Assembly: GCA_003559095.1 (NCBI GenBank)
Contig: PWMW01000088.1
Coordinates: 1 to 35,653 of the forward strand
Source: Clostridiales bacterium
GTDB taxonomy: Bacteria; Bacillota; Limnochordia; Darwinibacteriales; B1SED10-159
DNA: 35,653 nucleotides
Reading direction: 5' to 3'
The notes beneath the pieces were generated by a model. It saw nothing but the letters and a program-made list of their open reading frames with translations, was not told the DNA's origin and ran no database searches. This document shows, in pieces, positions 23,310 through 31,787 of this stretch (positions are counted from its first letter, which is position 1; each line of letters opens with the position of its first letter). The translations under genes were made by a program, and so were the position numbers.

Positions 23310-25802
23310 ATGAGGCGAGTGTGGCTGCAGACGCTGATATGGTGTTTGGTTTTCAACATGGGCATGGCCGGGATCGCATGGGCCGATGCCGATGAGGTTT
23401 TGTTCATCAATGAGATCATGGCGTCCAACCGGGATACCATCGCCGATGAAGATGGCGATTACGAGGATTGGATTGAGCTGTATAATGCAGGTGGACAGGA
23501 TGTGGATCTGACAGGGTATTACCTTTCGGATGATGCCGACAACATCACGCGCTGGCAGTTTCCCGAGGGCAGCATTGCGGCCCAAGGCTACCTATTAGTA
23601 TGGGCCTCGGGGAAGGATCGGGTGGGCACTGAGGGCCAACTGCACACGAATTTCCGGATCAGCCGTGATGGAGAACCGATTTTTCTGGTGGCGCCCGACG
23701 GTGAGCGTGTTGTGGATATGGTGGACGCCATTCCTATCCCACGCACGATGTCCTACGGCCGCTTGCCCGATGGCAGTGACCAGTGGGTCCATTTTGCGCC
23801 GGAACATGTCACGCCGGGAGCCAGCAACAACCAAGAAGAACCGTATGTGCTGCCGAGCCTCAGCCGGGAGCCATTGTTCTCCCATGATGGCGGGTTCTAC
23901 ACCGAACCGTTCTTGCTGGAGCTTGCTGCCGACAACGCCGAGTCGGTAATCTACTATACACTGGATGGGTCCGAACCGCATCCGGACAACGTGGGCGGTA
24001 AAACATACTTTGTAGCTCCCGAGTACCCGTTCGGTCGTCTTGAGCGCCGCTACTACGAGACCTTTGTCTACCAGACACCGATTCCCATCCGGGCGGCCTC
24101 CGATCTCGCGAATGATTTGGTGAATATCCGTACGGCCCGGGAATGGCGAGCTCCGGAGGAAAGGGTTTTCCAGGGTACAACGGTGCGGGCTGCGGTCTAT
24201 GTGGATGACGAGACCTTCGGGGATACTGTGACCCACAGTTATTTCGTTCATGAAAGTATGCCGGAGCGCTACACACTGCCTGTGGTGTCATTGACGGCCA
24301 ATCCTGCGGACCTTTTTGGCTATGAGTTTGGAATTTATGTACCGGGGTTCGTCTATGATGAACAGTATGACGCTAGTTTGTACCATTGGCAGCATCCGGG
24401 TAACTACAGCCAGCGGGGCCGAGATTGGGAACGTCCTGCCCACATGGAGTACTTCGAACCCGACGGAACCTTGGGCTTTGCCCAGAACATCGGGGTGCGG
24501 ATCCACGGTGGTGCTACTCGCACAAGGGATCGCAAATCGCTGCGGCTGTACGCCCGCAGTGAATATGACGAGCAGAATCGCTTCGCCTACGACCTCTTTC
24601 CAGGGCTGACACAGTATAACGGCAGTGGTCAGTTGGTGGAAGACTACAACCGCCTTATTCTGCGCAATTCCGGCAACGATTCCAGTGGAACGTTGATTCG
24701 TGATGCTATCATGCAGGCATTGGTGGATCCCATAGGCATGCCCAAGCAGGCCTTTTCGCCGGTGGTGGTGTTCATCAACGGCGAATATTGGGGCTTGAAG
24801 AATCTGCGCGAACGGCTGGATCCCCATTATGTTGAGAGCCATTACGATGTGGACGCCGATGATGTGGTGATGCTCTATGATTATCACAACAATCATGGTA
24901 CGGCAATCAGTGTGGGGAGTTCTCAGGATCTGCAGGACTTTGTGGATCTGCGAGCCTTCATCGATGAACATGACATGAGTGACAGCGGTCACTTTGCCCA
25001 TGTGGAGAGACAGATGGACATTGACAACTTTCTGCAGTACTACATGGCAAATATCTACTTCAAGAACACCGATTGGCCCCACAACAACAATCGCTTTTGG
25101 CGCAAGGATGTGGATACATTCGATCCTGAAGCGCCGGTGGGTCACGATGGGCGCTGGCGCTGGATCATGTTTGATACCGACTTCGGTTTCCAGGATCCGG
25201 ACCATAATACACTGCGTTGGGCTATTGACGAATACAACGAACGAACTGGCGAACGGTGGCCGAACATGATGCTGCGGGGCCTTCTGGACAATGCGAACTT
25301 CCGGAATGCGTTCATCAACGCCTTCGCCGATGCCATGAATACCATCTTTGCACCGAATTACGTGCACAGTGTCATTGATGAACTGTACGATTGGATCGCT
25401 CCCGAGATCCCCGAACACCAGGTGCGCTGGCAGCATGGCGGGCATTACCCGCAGTTCATGAAGGATTTTGCGCTGGAACGACCGCAGCACATGCAGCAGC
25501 ATATTGTGCGGGCCTTTGGCCTGCCGGGATTGGCCAGAATTACGGCCAGTGTGAACCCGAACGAGGGGCACATTCGCATTAACTCCGTGGATATCCGAGA
25601 AGGTACGCCGGGGATTACCACGCCCATGCTGTTCCGGGGCCGCTACTTTCGAGGCGTGCCCATTACCATTACGGCCGTGCCGGCACCGGGCTACGAGTTC
25701 GTTGGCTGGCAGGATCGTCCTGATCTGCCAGAGGCGCAGTTCACTACGGTATTAGGACGTGATCTGATGTTAGCGGCGCAGTTTCGAGCACTGGAAGATT
25801 AA
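23310..25802 (+). CDS. Large secreted CotH-kinase protein with lamin-tail and repeat domains
   Basis: An 830-residue exported protein. A signal peptide spans 1-26. About 30-172 is a lamin-tail (LTD) domain (FINEIMASN, DWIELYN), 190-313 a chitobiase-C-terminal-like sandwich (FLLELAADN, YYTLDGSEP), 325-735 the CotH kinase domain, and 742-826 an InlB-B-like 'bacterial repeat' (VPITITAVPAPGYEFVGWQ). CotH signatures are LILRNSGNDSSGTLIRD, FINGEYWGLKNLRERLD and the metal-binding IMFDTDFGF (D622/D624). CotH is an atypical protein kinase of the spore coat, but secreted versions like this occur widely in bacteria without sporulation. AGGAGG (23299-23304) is 5 bases before ATG 23310. The frame is open to 23040, but those residues precede a good signal peptide. 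Its target is unknown; the domains suggest cell-surface or polysaccharide contact. Confidence 0.95.
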   Translation: MRRVWLQTLIWCLVFNMGMAGIAWADADEVLFINEIMASNRDTIADEDGDYEDWIELYNAGGQDVDLTGYYLSDDADNITRWQFPEGSIAAQGYLLVWASGKDRVGTEGQLHTNFRISRDGEPIFLVAPDGERVVDMVDAIPIPRTMSYGRLPDGSDQWVHFAPEHVTPGASNNQEEPYVLPSLSREPLFSHDGGFYTEPFLLELAADNAESVIYYTLDGSEPHPDNVGGKTYFVAPEYPFGRLERRYYETFVYQTPIPIRAASDLANDLVNIRTAREWRAPEERVFQGTTVRAAVYVDDETFGDTVTHSYFVHESMPERYTLPVVSLTANPADLFGYEFGIYVPGFVYDEQYDASLYHWQHPGNYSQRGRDWERPAHMEYFEPDGTLGFAQNIGVRIHGGATRTRDRKSLRLYARSEYDEQNRFAYDLFPGLTQYNGSGQLVEDYNRLILRNSGNDSSGTLIRDAIMQALVDPIGMPKQAFSPVVVFINGEYWGLKNLRERLDPHYVESHYDVDADDVVMLYDYHNNHGTAISVGSSQDLQDFVDLRAFIDEHDMSDSGHFAHVERQMDIDNFLQYYMANIYFKNTDWPHNNNRFWRKDVDTFDPEAPVGHDGRWRWIMFDTDFGFQDPDHNTLRWAIDEYNERTGERWPNMMLRGLLDNANFRNAFINAFADAMNTIFAPNYVHSVIDELYDWIAPEIPEHQVRWQHGGHYPQFMKDFALERPQHMQQHIVRAFGLPGLARITASVNPNEGHIRINSVDIREGTPGITTPMLFRGRYFRGVPITITAVPAPGYEFVGWQDRPDLPEAQFTTVLGRDLMLAAQFRALED

Positions 25803-25878
25803 GAACAGTCGAGCCCAATGCACTAACGGATAGATCGTCTATCTCTGCCGGCGGGTTCAGCCATGGGGAGGCACGTAT

Positions 25879-26694
25879 ATGAATTGGGAGCAGCTTTCAT
25901 CACCGAAGTTTGCAGAAGCTGTTAAGGAAACGGGAGTTTGTTTGGTGGCCATGGGTGTGGTGGAAAAGCACAGCGATCATCTGCCCTTAGGAACAGATTT
26001 TCTCAATGGGCATGCTTTGGCCACTAAGGCGGCGCTGCGAGAGCCTGCCGTGGTGTTTCCACCATTCTACTTCGGCCAGATTTTCGAGGCCCGCTGTTTT
26101 CCGGGTACGGTAACTTTACCGCCCACGCTGCTTATGGAGTTGGTGCAGTCGGTACTAAAGGAGATTCGCCGCAATGGTTTTCGCAAGGTGATCCTGGTCA
26201 ACGCTCACGGTGGCAACAACCACCTGTTGGACTTTTTGGCCCAATGCACTTTGTCTGCCGAAAGCGACTTGGCGGTGTATGTCCATAAGCCTGACCGTTC
26301 CGAGGAATTTCGCCGAGCCTGGGAGGATATTGTGGACACCCCAGTTCACGGTCACGCCTGTGAGTGCGAGACCAGCATTACCTTGGCCAACTTTCCAGAA
26401 CTGGTGGACATGAAGGCTGTCCCTGCGGAGCCAGCCCTGCCATTGGGTCGGGCCGACCATTTAGGCCAAGGGTTCACTGGTGCTTCCTGGTACGCCGATT
26501 ATCCAGAGCATTACGCAGGTGATGCCCGCACGGCCACGGCGGAAAAGGGCCGGCAGTTGCAGGAACTGCAGGTGGCCGACCTAGCCCGGTTCATTGCTGT
26601 GGTCAAGGCTGATACGACCATTCCACAGCTGCAGGCGGAGTTTTTCGGGCGCGTTCGCCAGACGACTGGTGGGAGTGAGGATGCGGAAGACTGA
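25879..26694 (+). CDS. Creatininase-family metal-dependent amidohydrolase
   Basis: A 271-residue cytoplasmic enzyme. Family metal ligands are recognisable: E29 and H31 in VEKHSDHLPLGTD, D40 at the end of that stretch, H110 in NAHGG, and Glu in HACECETS (E162/E164). Members hydrolyse cyclic amides (creatinine) or act in cofactor pathways (MftE, ArfB), so substrate cannot be read from the fold alone. The usual EQHG is here EKHS, a variant I associate with Firmicute homologues. GGGGAGGC (about 25864-25871) gives a good ribosome site for ATG 25879. It follows the CotH gene by 76 bases and ends at a bidirectional hairpin with the convergent APH-like gene. Confidence 0.93.
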   Translation: MNWEQLSSPKFAEAVKETGVCLVAMGVVEKHSDHLPLGTDFLNGHALATKAALREPAVVFPPFYFGQIFEARCFPGTVTLPPTLLMELVQSVLKEIRRNGFRKVILVNAHGGNNHLLDFLAQCTLSAESDLAVYVHKPDRSEEFRRAWEDIVDTPVHGHACECETSITLANFPELVDMKAVPAEPALPLGRADHLGQGFTGASWYADYPEHYAGDARTATAEKGRQLQELQVADLARFIAVVKADTTIPQLQAEFFGRVRQTTGGSEDAED

Positions 26695-26721
26695 CATCAT
26701 TACCACTGACAACATATGCAG

Positions 26722-26754
26722 AAACCAGCAGAACGCTACCAATCCTGCTGGTTT
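26722..26754. terminator. Bidirectional terminator overlapping the 3' end of the APH gene
   Basis: AAACCAGCAG (26722-26731) and CTGCTGGTTT (26745-26754) form a perfect 10-bp stem with a 13-base loop. T-runs lie on the outer sides in both directions (TTTTCT on the +, TTTCTG on the -). The stop codon of the minus-strand APH-like gene (26736-26738) lies inside the loop. It separates two convergent genes. Confidence 0.75.
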
Positions 26755-27536
26755 TCTCGTATAAACGCGATGTCTCGGTGATACAGCTGAGCATGCCCAG
26801 CGGCCTGCAGCTGCTGGAACACGACGTTTCCTGCGGCTGCTTCTTGGGACATGAACTGCAGCAAGTTCTGCAGGCGCTGGATCACAATATCGAAGACGTC
26901 CACTGGCCGCTGGCATCCGTAGGCTGCGAAGAAGCGCTCCACCAACTCTTGGCGCAGCGGGGCTTCTTGTTCCCTCACGTAGTGGCGGTACGTTTGACGT
27001 TTGGGGTCGAACGTTGCGGCGCTCAACGGTACGAATCTGTAGAGGGCGTAGGCGATATCCCAGATGCGCGGCGCCGGGCAGGCCGTGTCAAAATCGATCA
27101 GTCCATAGGGATGGCCATCAACAAAAGTTACATTGTATGGCGCTATGTCGTTGTGGCAGATGACCTCGGCATCCAACGTTCCAGGATACCGCAGCAACCA
27201 GCGGTCCTGGGGTTGGACAACGAATGATGCCGTGGCGTCGTGATACTGCCGCAGCAGACGGGCGATGCTGGTTATCACATGGCGGTACTGTTCCACCGTG
27301 GTCATGAACGGGTAGTCTTCCGGACACGAGCCCGGAACAAAACTGAGGATCTCGCGACCGTCTTCGTGATGGCCCCAAAAGATCGGGGCCTGTGTGAATC
27401 CCTCAGCGCGCACATGTTGGAGCAGGCGGTGCACTGACGGACTCCAGAAGCCCGTGGTGCGCAGGATTGTTTCGCCGCTGCGCGTGACCTGGGTTAGGTT
27501 ACCGCCGGCAAGATGTTGTTCGTTATCATGGGGCAT
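26736..27536 (-). CDS. APH/choline-kinase-family phosphotransferase
   Basis: A 266-residue protein-kinase-like fold enzyme. It has the catalytic loop HNDIAPYN (H128 to N135, catalytic D130) and the metal-binding IDFDTA (D148 and D150). The N-lobe is short (GNLTQVTRSGETILRT), as in small APH-like kinases of Firmicutes. Annotation pipelines often call such genes 'aminoglycoside phosphotransferase', but homologues mostly phosphorylate sugars or other small alcohols. I see no reason to infer drug resistance here. GGGAG lies about 10 bases before ATG 27536. It is divergent from the transglycosylase gene and shares a 179-base control region with it. Confidence 0.88.
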   Translation of the reverse strand: MPHDNEQHLAGGNLTQVTRSGETILRTTGFWSPSVHRLLQHVRAEGFTQAPIFWGHHEDGREILSFVPGSCPEDYPFMTTVEQYRHVITSIARLLRQYHDATASFVVQPQDRWLLRYPGTLDAEVICHNDIAPYNVTFVDGHPYGLIDFDTACPAPRIWDIAYALYRFVPLSAATFDPKRQTYRHYVREQEAPLRQELVERFFAAYGCQRPVDVFDIVIQRLQNLLQFMSQEAAAGNVVFQQLQAAGHAQLYHRDIAFIRENQQDW

Positions 27537-27715
27537 GTGGGTTTCAGCTCCCGTTGGTTTCGCATTGGTCAGCGGCAGGGATGGTTATCCAAGACCATGC
27601 ACCGAATTTCGTCGGCGGTGAGCAGGTTTCCTGCCGGCCCGTACCGAACAGAAGGACATACGCAGTGCAGAGAAGATTGCCCAGTCAGGTCCGGGCACCG
27701 ATGGGAGGGGTCAGC
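27537..27715. promoter_or_regulatory. Divergent control region of the APH-like and transglycosylase genes
   Basis: These 179 bases must contain both promoters. GCAGG (27622-27626)/CCTGC (27630-27634) makes a small hairpin or operator. No good sigma-A promoter pair is apparent on either strand. Confidence 0.3.
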
Positions 27716-29374
27716 ATGTGGCGAGGGAACGATGCAAAATACCGAAGTTCGGCAGCCATCATAATGACCCTGCTGCTGCTGCTTGTGGGCAGCGCAGTGG
27801 CCCAAGGTGAACCACCCGGCGGGGTGACCAACTTAGCCCAGATCAATAGGTTGCTGGAAGCTGCTGCCCAGCGTTACGGGATTCCGCCTGTGCTGTTAAA
27901 GGCCATTGCCTTTCAGGAATCCGGATGGGACCATCATTGGCAGCCCGGCGATTACGAGCGCGGGGCCTTTGATGGATCGGTTCATCTGCGCTATTGGGGT
28001 GATCGGCGGGATCCCACAGGTTATGTCAAGGTTCGTAGGGAGCCGCCGGGCCCCAGCTTTCCCAACGGTGCCTTCGGCATCGGCATTATGCAGATCACCA
28101 TCCCCGCCAATGCTCAAGGGCAGCCGCAAAACCCGGCTTTGTATCAGCGGCTGAAAGACGACATCGCCTACAATATCGACCAAGGGGCCCAACACCTTAT
28201 ACGGCACCTGTGGGTGGATGGGGACGCCCGCCGCATCATGGAGAATTGGTGGTACACCACCTATCGGTATAACGGTTACGGACCGCAGGCCCAAGCCTAC
28301 TCCCGGCGTGTACGGGATTTGGTTGTCAGGCCACCGGCAAAGATTGCTCCGTACACAGACCCCATGGGTTGGACTCTGCCTTGGGATGTCAAGCCTAATT
28401 ATCAGGCAGGTCGGCGCAATGGTCCGCCCACAGAGTTCTTCGTGGCCACCGCTACTGGCACCTTTGTCTTCGGCCAAGGCGCCCGAACCACCACCGTACC
28501 CGCAGCTATCCACTTCTGGACTCGGCCCCCCGCCAGTCACTATATGTTGATTCGGGGAACAGAAGGTCAAGGTACCATTGCTGTTAATCCGCCGCCCGGA
28601 CCCCAGGGATATGTGCCCGGAACCGAAGTGGTCCTAACGGCCCATCCTGCTGTGGGCTGGGATTTTCGGCACTGGGTTGGGGCTGATGGTGCACCGTTGG
28701 CAGCTGCTGCGCAAGGGGCTGAACGCGCTCTGACCATGTACGATCACACATTTATCCAGGCGGTGTTTGTTGAGCGGCAGTACTCTGGACCCGTCACAAC
28801 CCAGGTCACAGGGAGCGTTCAGAGCCCGCATGACAGTCCCGTGACGGGCCTGCGGGCGGTGCTGTTCGTTCGACGCGGTGAGATCAGCTACAGTCTGACC
28901 CATACCCCTGTCAACAGCGATGGCAGCTTTACCTTTCAGCCATGGGAGTTCGAGAGCAGTCACCACCACCACGTGGGTTTTCGGGCCGATGCAGCCCAGC
29001 AGTCTTTGTACACCGTGAAGAACATTCCTCTGAATATTGGGCCCCATACACCGGCGCAGCTGCATCTGCCGCCCGTACCCATTGAGGTGGGACGAGGTGT
29101 TCATCTCCGCATCAGTGACTCCCAAGGCGAGCCCATGGCCCAGCAGTGGATGCAGGTATGGGCCGGCGACGGCTGGGGGCGCCATCGTACCAACGCCGAT
29201 GGTGAACTGTTCCTTGCCACGGGTCCGCTGGATTTCGCGCGATTGGAGGTATCGGCGTTGGATCATCCGCAGTATGAGCCGATCCTCAAAGATTACGTTC
29301 CGCTGGAGCCCGGAACCATGACGTTCGTGGAGCTTCGCTTCGAATCAAGGCTGAGCACTCGACTCGACCAGTGA
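27716..29374 (+). CDS. Secreted lytic transglycosylase with surface repeat domains
   Basis: A 552-residue exported protein. Residues 1-30 are a signal peptide (IIMTLLLLLVGSAVAQ). About 40-200 form an SLT lysozyme-like domain: catalytic E68 in AFQESGWD, then GIGIMQIT (121-128) and a YNGYGP turn. The segment between E68 and GIGIMQIT is about 20-30 residues longer than in simple SLT domains. About 281-353 is an InlB-B-like repeat (GTEVVLTAHPAVGWDFRHW), 360-440 and 455-545 are carboxypeptidase-regulatory-like sandwiches. The enzyme should cleave murein in the cell wall. GGGAGG (27703-27708) lies 7 bases before ATG 27716; the frame is open to 27554. A His-rich HHHH stretch occurs at 416-419. Confidence 0.92.
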   Translation: MWRGNDAKYRSSAAIIMTLLLLLVGSAVAQGEPPGGVTNLAQINRLLEAAAQRYGIPPVLLKAIAFQESGWDHHWQPGDYERGAFDGSVHLRYWGDRRDPTGYVKVRREPPGPSFPNGAFGIGIMQITIPANAQGQPQNPALYQRLKDDIAYNIDQGAQHLIRHLWVDGDARRIMENWWYTTYRYNGYGPQAQAYSRRVRDLVVRPPAKIAPYTDPMGWTLPWDVKPNYQAGRRNGPPTEFFVATATGTFVFGQGARTTTVPAAIHFWTRPPASHYMLIRGTEGQGTIAVNPPPGPQGYVPGTEVVLTAHPAVGWDFRHWVGADGAPLAAAAQGAERALTMYDHTFIQAVFVERQYSGPVTTQVTGSVQSPHDSPVTGLRAVLFVRRGEISYSLTHTPVNSDGSFTFQPWEFESSHHHHVGFRADAAQQSLYTVKNIPLNIGPHTPAQLHLPPVPIEVGRGVHLRISDSQGEPMAQQWMQVWAGDGWGRHRTNADGELFLATGPLDFARLEVSALDHPQYEPILKDYVPLEPGTMTFVELRFESRLSTRLDQ

Positions 29375-29475
29375 AAGGCTGCTCGCAGCCGTCGCTATTG
29401 CCCCAGGATAGATTCTGCCCGGATGCCTTTTCCTGCCATGTGTTTGCTGTCAGCCTGAATCCACGCCATCTCCAG

Positions 29476-29495
29476 AGCGCCCGCAAGGGCGCTTT
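29476..29495 (+). terminator. Hairpin with GCAA tetraloop after the transglycosylase gene
   Basis: AGCGCCC (29476-29482) and GGGCGCT (29487-29493) are closed by a GCAA tetraloop, a very stable GNRA fold. Only TT follows before G, so the tail is short. It starts about 100 bases after the stop codon. Confidence 0.55.
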
Positions 29496-29568
29496 GCCGC
29501 GTCTAGGGGCGAACTGCCACCGCACACAGACGGGTGCTTGCTGTAGCTCTCATAATTTCCCACAATTC

Positions 29569-29601
29569 TTCGGTAAATCTGCCGAAATGCCAGCCTATAC
29601 T
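29569..29601 (+). promoter_or_regulatory. Palindrome and -10 of the efflux operon (candidate)
   Basis: TTCGGTAAATCTGCCGAA (29569-29586) lies where a -35 would be, 9 bases before TATACT (29596-29601). A regulator bound there could activate or repress. This is inference from position and symmetry. Confidence 0.35.
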
Positions 29602-29763
29602 AAGGGCAAAGCGATGGCGCGACCGTCCTGGACATGCTGGGGCGCAGAATGATTAAACTCGATGACGGGTATGTCCTGAAACGCTTTCCAGAAGGGGTGT
29701 TTCTCGCCCTACCGTGATTCAGGCAGTGCAGTCTTCCCCTTACGCCGAGAGAGGAGCAAGCCC

Positions 29764-31062
29764 ATGAGCAAACTCAACGAATCCATTATCCAGAAAAAAC
29801 CACCGAAGAAGCGACAGCGCTTTCGTCATGTGCAGCTGATCGTGGTGGTGTTGCTCGTATTTGGGGTAGGCGGTTTTACCGCTTTTCGCTATCTGTTCCC
29901 GCCAGAGCAGGAATTCATTCTCAATTATTACACATATGCGCAGGTGGGAGTACGAGATTTCGCCATTTCTGTCAGTGCCAACGGTACAGTCATTCCGGAA
30001 CGACAGGAGACCCTGCGCTCACAGGCCAACGCCATCGTTACACGGTTGGCCGTAGCTGAGGGGGATGATGTGGATGCAGGCCAACTGCTGGCCGAACTAA
30101 CATCCACAGAGTTGGCCAGCCGCCATGCGGCTGCCCGTCGTCGGGTCGAACAGGCGCAGCAGGATTTGGAGCGCTTAAGCTACGACCACGATTCGGAGCG
30201 AGAGACCAGTGAACGGAACATTGCCCAGCAGGAGCAGAAGGTGGCAGAATTGGAACGGGACGTAGCCTTGAAACAAGACCTTTACCAGTTTGGCGGCATT
30301 GCCCTGCGAGAATTGGAAAAGGCCGAACAGGACCTAAGCGATGCCCAAGAGCAGTTGAGCAGGTTGGTTCGTCAGTATGAGGAAACGCTGCGGCGTCAGG
30401 ATGTGGCGTGGCAGCGGGGCGAGGATGCCCTTGCCGAGGAGTTGGCCACATTGCAGGACCTAGAAACAGAGATGGCAGCGCTCTTTGTGTATGCGCCCTT
30501 CGCCGGTCGCATAGTCGAACTGAATGTCAGCCAGGACATTCAGGTCAATAACGGGGCAGCGGTCCTCACCGTGGCTGCCGTAAGTGATCCGCTGGTGCGC
30601 GTGCAGTTGGACGCCGATGTCATTGACCTTATCAGGATGGGCCACGAGGCGTCCATCAGTACATCCTTTGCCCACTACACTGGGACTGTCACGTATATTG
30701 CGCCCCGCGCCGTGGACATTGGTGGCATACCGATGGTGGAGACCCATCTGCGATTCGCCTCCAATGGTGTAGAGCTGCGGCCAGCCAGCGCCGTCAGTGT
30801 GGAAATCGAAGTGGACCGACGCGAGAACAGTCCGTACCTGCCGCGGGGTGCATACCTGTCCAGTGGTGACCAGCGGTTCGTCTATGTGCTCCGGGACGAC
30901 ACGGCGTTTCGCCAGGACGTCCGCTATGGTATGGTCGGCAGTAGTGCCGTGGAAGTCGTGACGGGTCTTCAGCCGGGGGACCTCGTCATTACCAGCTCAT
31001 ATGATGAGTTCCGCCATCGAACCGAAGTGCGTGTAAACCCAGAGGGAGGTCGGCAGCAGTGA
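29764..31062 (+). CDS. Membrane fusion (periplasmic adaptor) protein of an ABC efflux system
   Basis: A 432-residue adaptor of the MacA/HlyD type. A membrane anchor spans about 23-44. The N-terminal half holds a beta-barrel/lipoyl part (IVTRLAVAEGDDVDAGQLLAEL in pieces: TRLAVAEGDDVDAG, LLAEL), then a long coiled-coil hairpin (about 117-238), the second lipoyl half (VYAPFAGRIVELNV) and a C-terminal domain. Coiled-coil hairpins of this length contact TolC-type channels. GAGGAG (29751-29756) is 7 bases before ATG 29764. The stop overlaps the next start by 4 bases (GTGA), so translation is coupled. With the ATPase, permease and TolC-like genes that follow it should form a tripartite exporter. Confidence 0.93.
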   Translation: MSKLNESIIQKKPPKKRQRFRHVQLIVVVLLVFGVGGFTAFRYLFPPEQEFILNYYTYAQVGVRDFAISVSANGTVIPERQETLRSQANAIVTRLAVAEGDDVDAGQLLAELTSTELASRHAAARRRVEQAQQDLERLSYDHDSERETSERNIAQQEQKVAELERDVALKQDLYQFGGIALRELEKAEQDLSDAQEQLSRLVRQYEETLRRQDVAWQRGEDALAEELATLQDLETEMAALFVYAPFAGRIVELNVSQDIQVNNGAAVLTVAAVSDPLVRVQLDADVIDLIRMGHEASISTSFAHYTGTVTYIAPRAVDIGGIPMVETHLRFASNGVELRPASAVSVEIEVDRRENSPYLPRGAYLSSGDQRFVYVLRDDTAFRQDVRYGMVGSSAVEVVTGLQPGDLVITSSYDEFRHRTEVRVNPEGGRQQ

Positions 31063-31787
31063 TTGAACTGAAGAATGTTTCGAAGTATTACCAAATGGGT
31101 GAAGTTGAAGTGAGAGCCTTGGATGATGTATCCCTGCGCATTGCCAAAGGCAAGTTCATAGCCATTATGGGATCATCAGGGTCAGGCAAGTCCACGTTGA
31201 TGAACGTCCTCGGACTATTGGATCTGCCAATTGAGGGGCAGTACCTGCTAGAAGACATCGACATCAGTGAGTTGGCGGACAATGAAGTTTCCCGCATTCG
31301 CAACCAACACTATGGGTTCGTGTTTCAGAGCTACAACTTGTTCCCGGAACTGACAGCACTGGAGAACGTTGCTCTGCCTCTGATGTACGCAAAGAGGCCG
31401 CCCAAAGAACGGCGAGAGATAGCATCGTCCCTGCTCTCTAAGGTCCAAATGGACCATCGCATCAACCATTTTCCATCTCAGCTCTCCGGTGGTGAGCAGC
31501 AGCGTGTAGCGGTGGCCCGCGCTCTGGTCAATGAGCCAAGCTTACTGTTAGCCGACGAACCAACAGGCAACCTGAGCAGTGTTCATGAAGAGGAAATCAT
31601 GGAACTCTTTTCATCTCTCAATGATGAAGGCGTGACCATCGTCATGGTTACACACAGTGCAGCGGTGGCGGGTTATGCCAAAGATCTGATCATGATCTCT
31701 GACGGTCGTATTGTGTCGGACACACCTATCAAAAAGCGATTTAGCCCGGTGGAAATCGCCAGCGCCCAAGGGGGGTTCCTCAAATGA
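31059..31787 (+). CDS. ABC exporter ATP-binding protein (MacB/LolD type)
   Basis: A 242-residue ATPase. Walker A is GSSGSGKST (38-46), the Q-loop Q90 (VFQSYN), the signature LSGGEQQ (142-148), Walker B LLLADEP (162-168, E167) and the switch His H199. The D-loop reads GNLSS where MacB/LolD proteins nearly always have GNLD(S/T), so Ser173 replaces the D-loop Asp. GGAGGT (31045-31050) lies 8 bases before GTG 31059, and the start overlaps the adaptor stop. It should power the permease at 34206. The stop overlaps the next gene by 4 bases (ATGA). Confidence 0.95.
   Translation: MIELKNVSKYYQMGEVEVRALDDVSLRIAKGKFIAIMGSSGSGKSTLMNVLGLLDLPIEGQYLLEDIDISELADNEVSRIRNQHYGFVFQSYNLFPELTALENVALPLMYAKRPPKERREIASSLLSKVQMDHRINHFPSQLSGGEQQRVAVARALVNEPSLLLADEPTGNLSSVHEEEIMELFSSLNDEGVTIVMVTHSAAVAGYAKDLIMISDGRIVSDTPIKKRFSPVEIASAQGGFLK

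Larger units (their letters stand above)
29375..29763. other. 389-base intergenic region before the efflux operon
   Basis: No gene is seen. It holds a terminator-like hairpin (29476-29495) after the transglycosylase, then TTCGGTAAATCTGCCGAA (29569-29586), an 18-base palindrome with one mismatched pair, followed 10 bases later by TATACT (29596-29601), a good -10. No matching -35 is found, so the promoter could be activator-dependent with the palindrome as its binding site. Confidence 0.45.

Noticed and set aside
24288-25571. 427-codon open frame on the minus strand inside the CotH gene
   Set aside because: It is antisense to a well-supported gene with clear domains; such long shadow frames arise from the GC-rich codon bias. 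No ribosome site or family match.
23310-25802. Evidence for sporulation from CotH
   Set aside because: Secreted CotH-kinase proteins with LTD domains also occur in non-sporulating bacteria; no other spore genes are in the window.
26736-27536. Aminoglycoside resistance gene
   Set aside because: The fold is APH-like, but the HND and IDFD motifs are shared by sugar and choline kinases, and no mobile element or other resistance gene is near.
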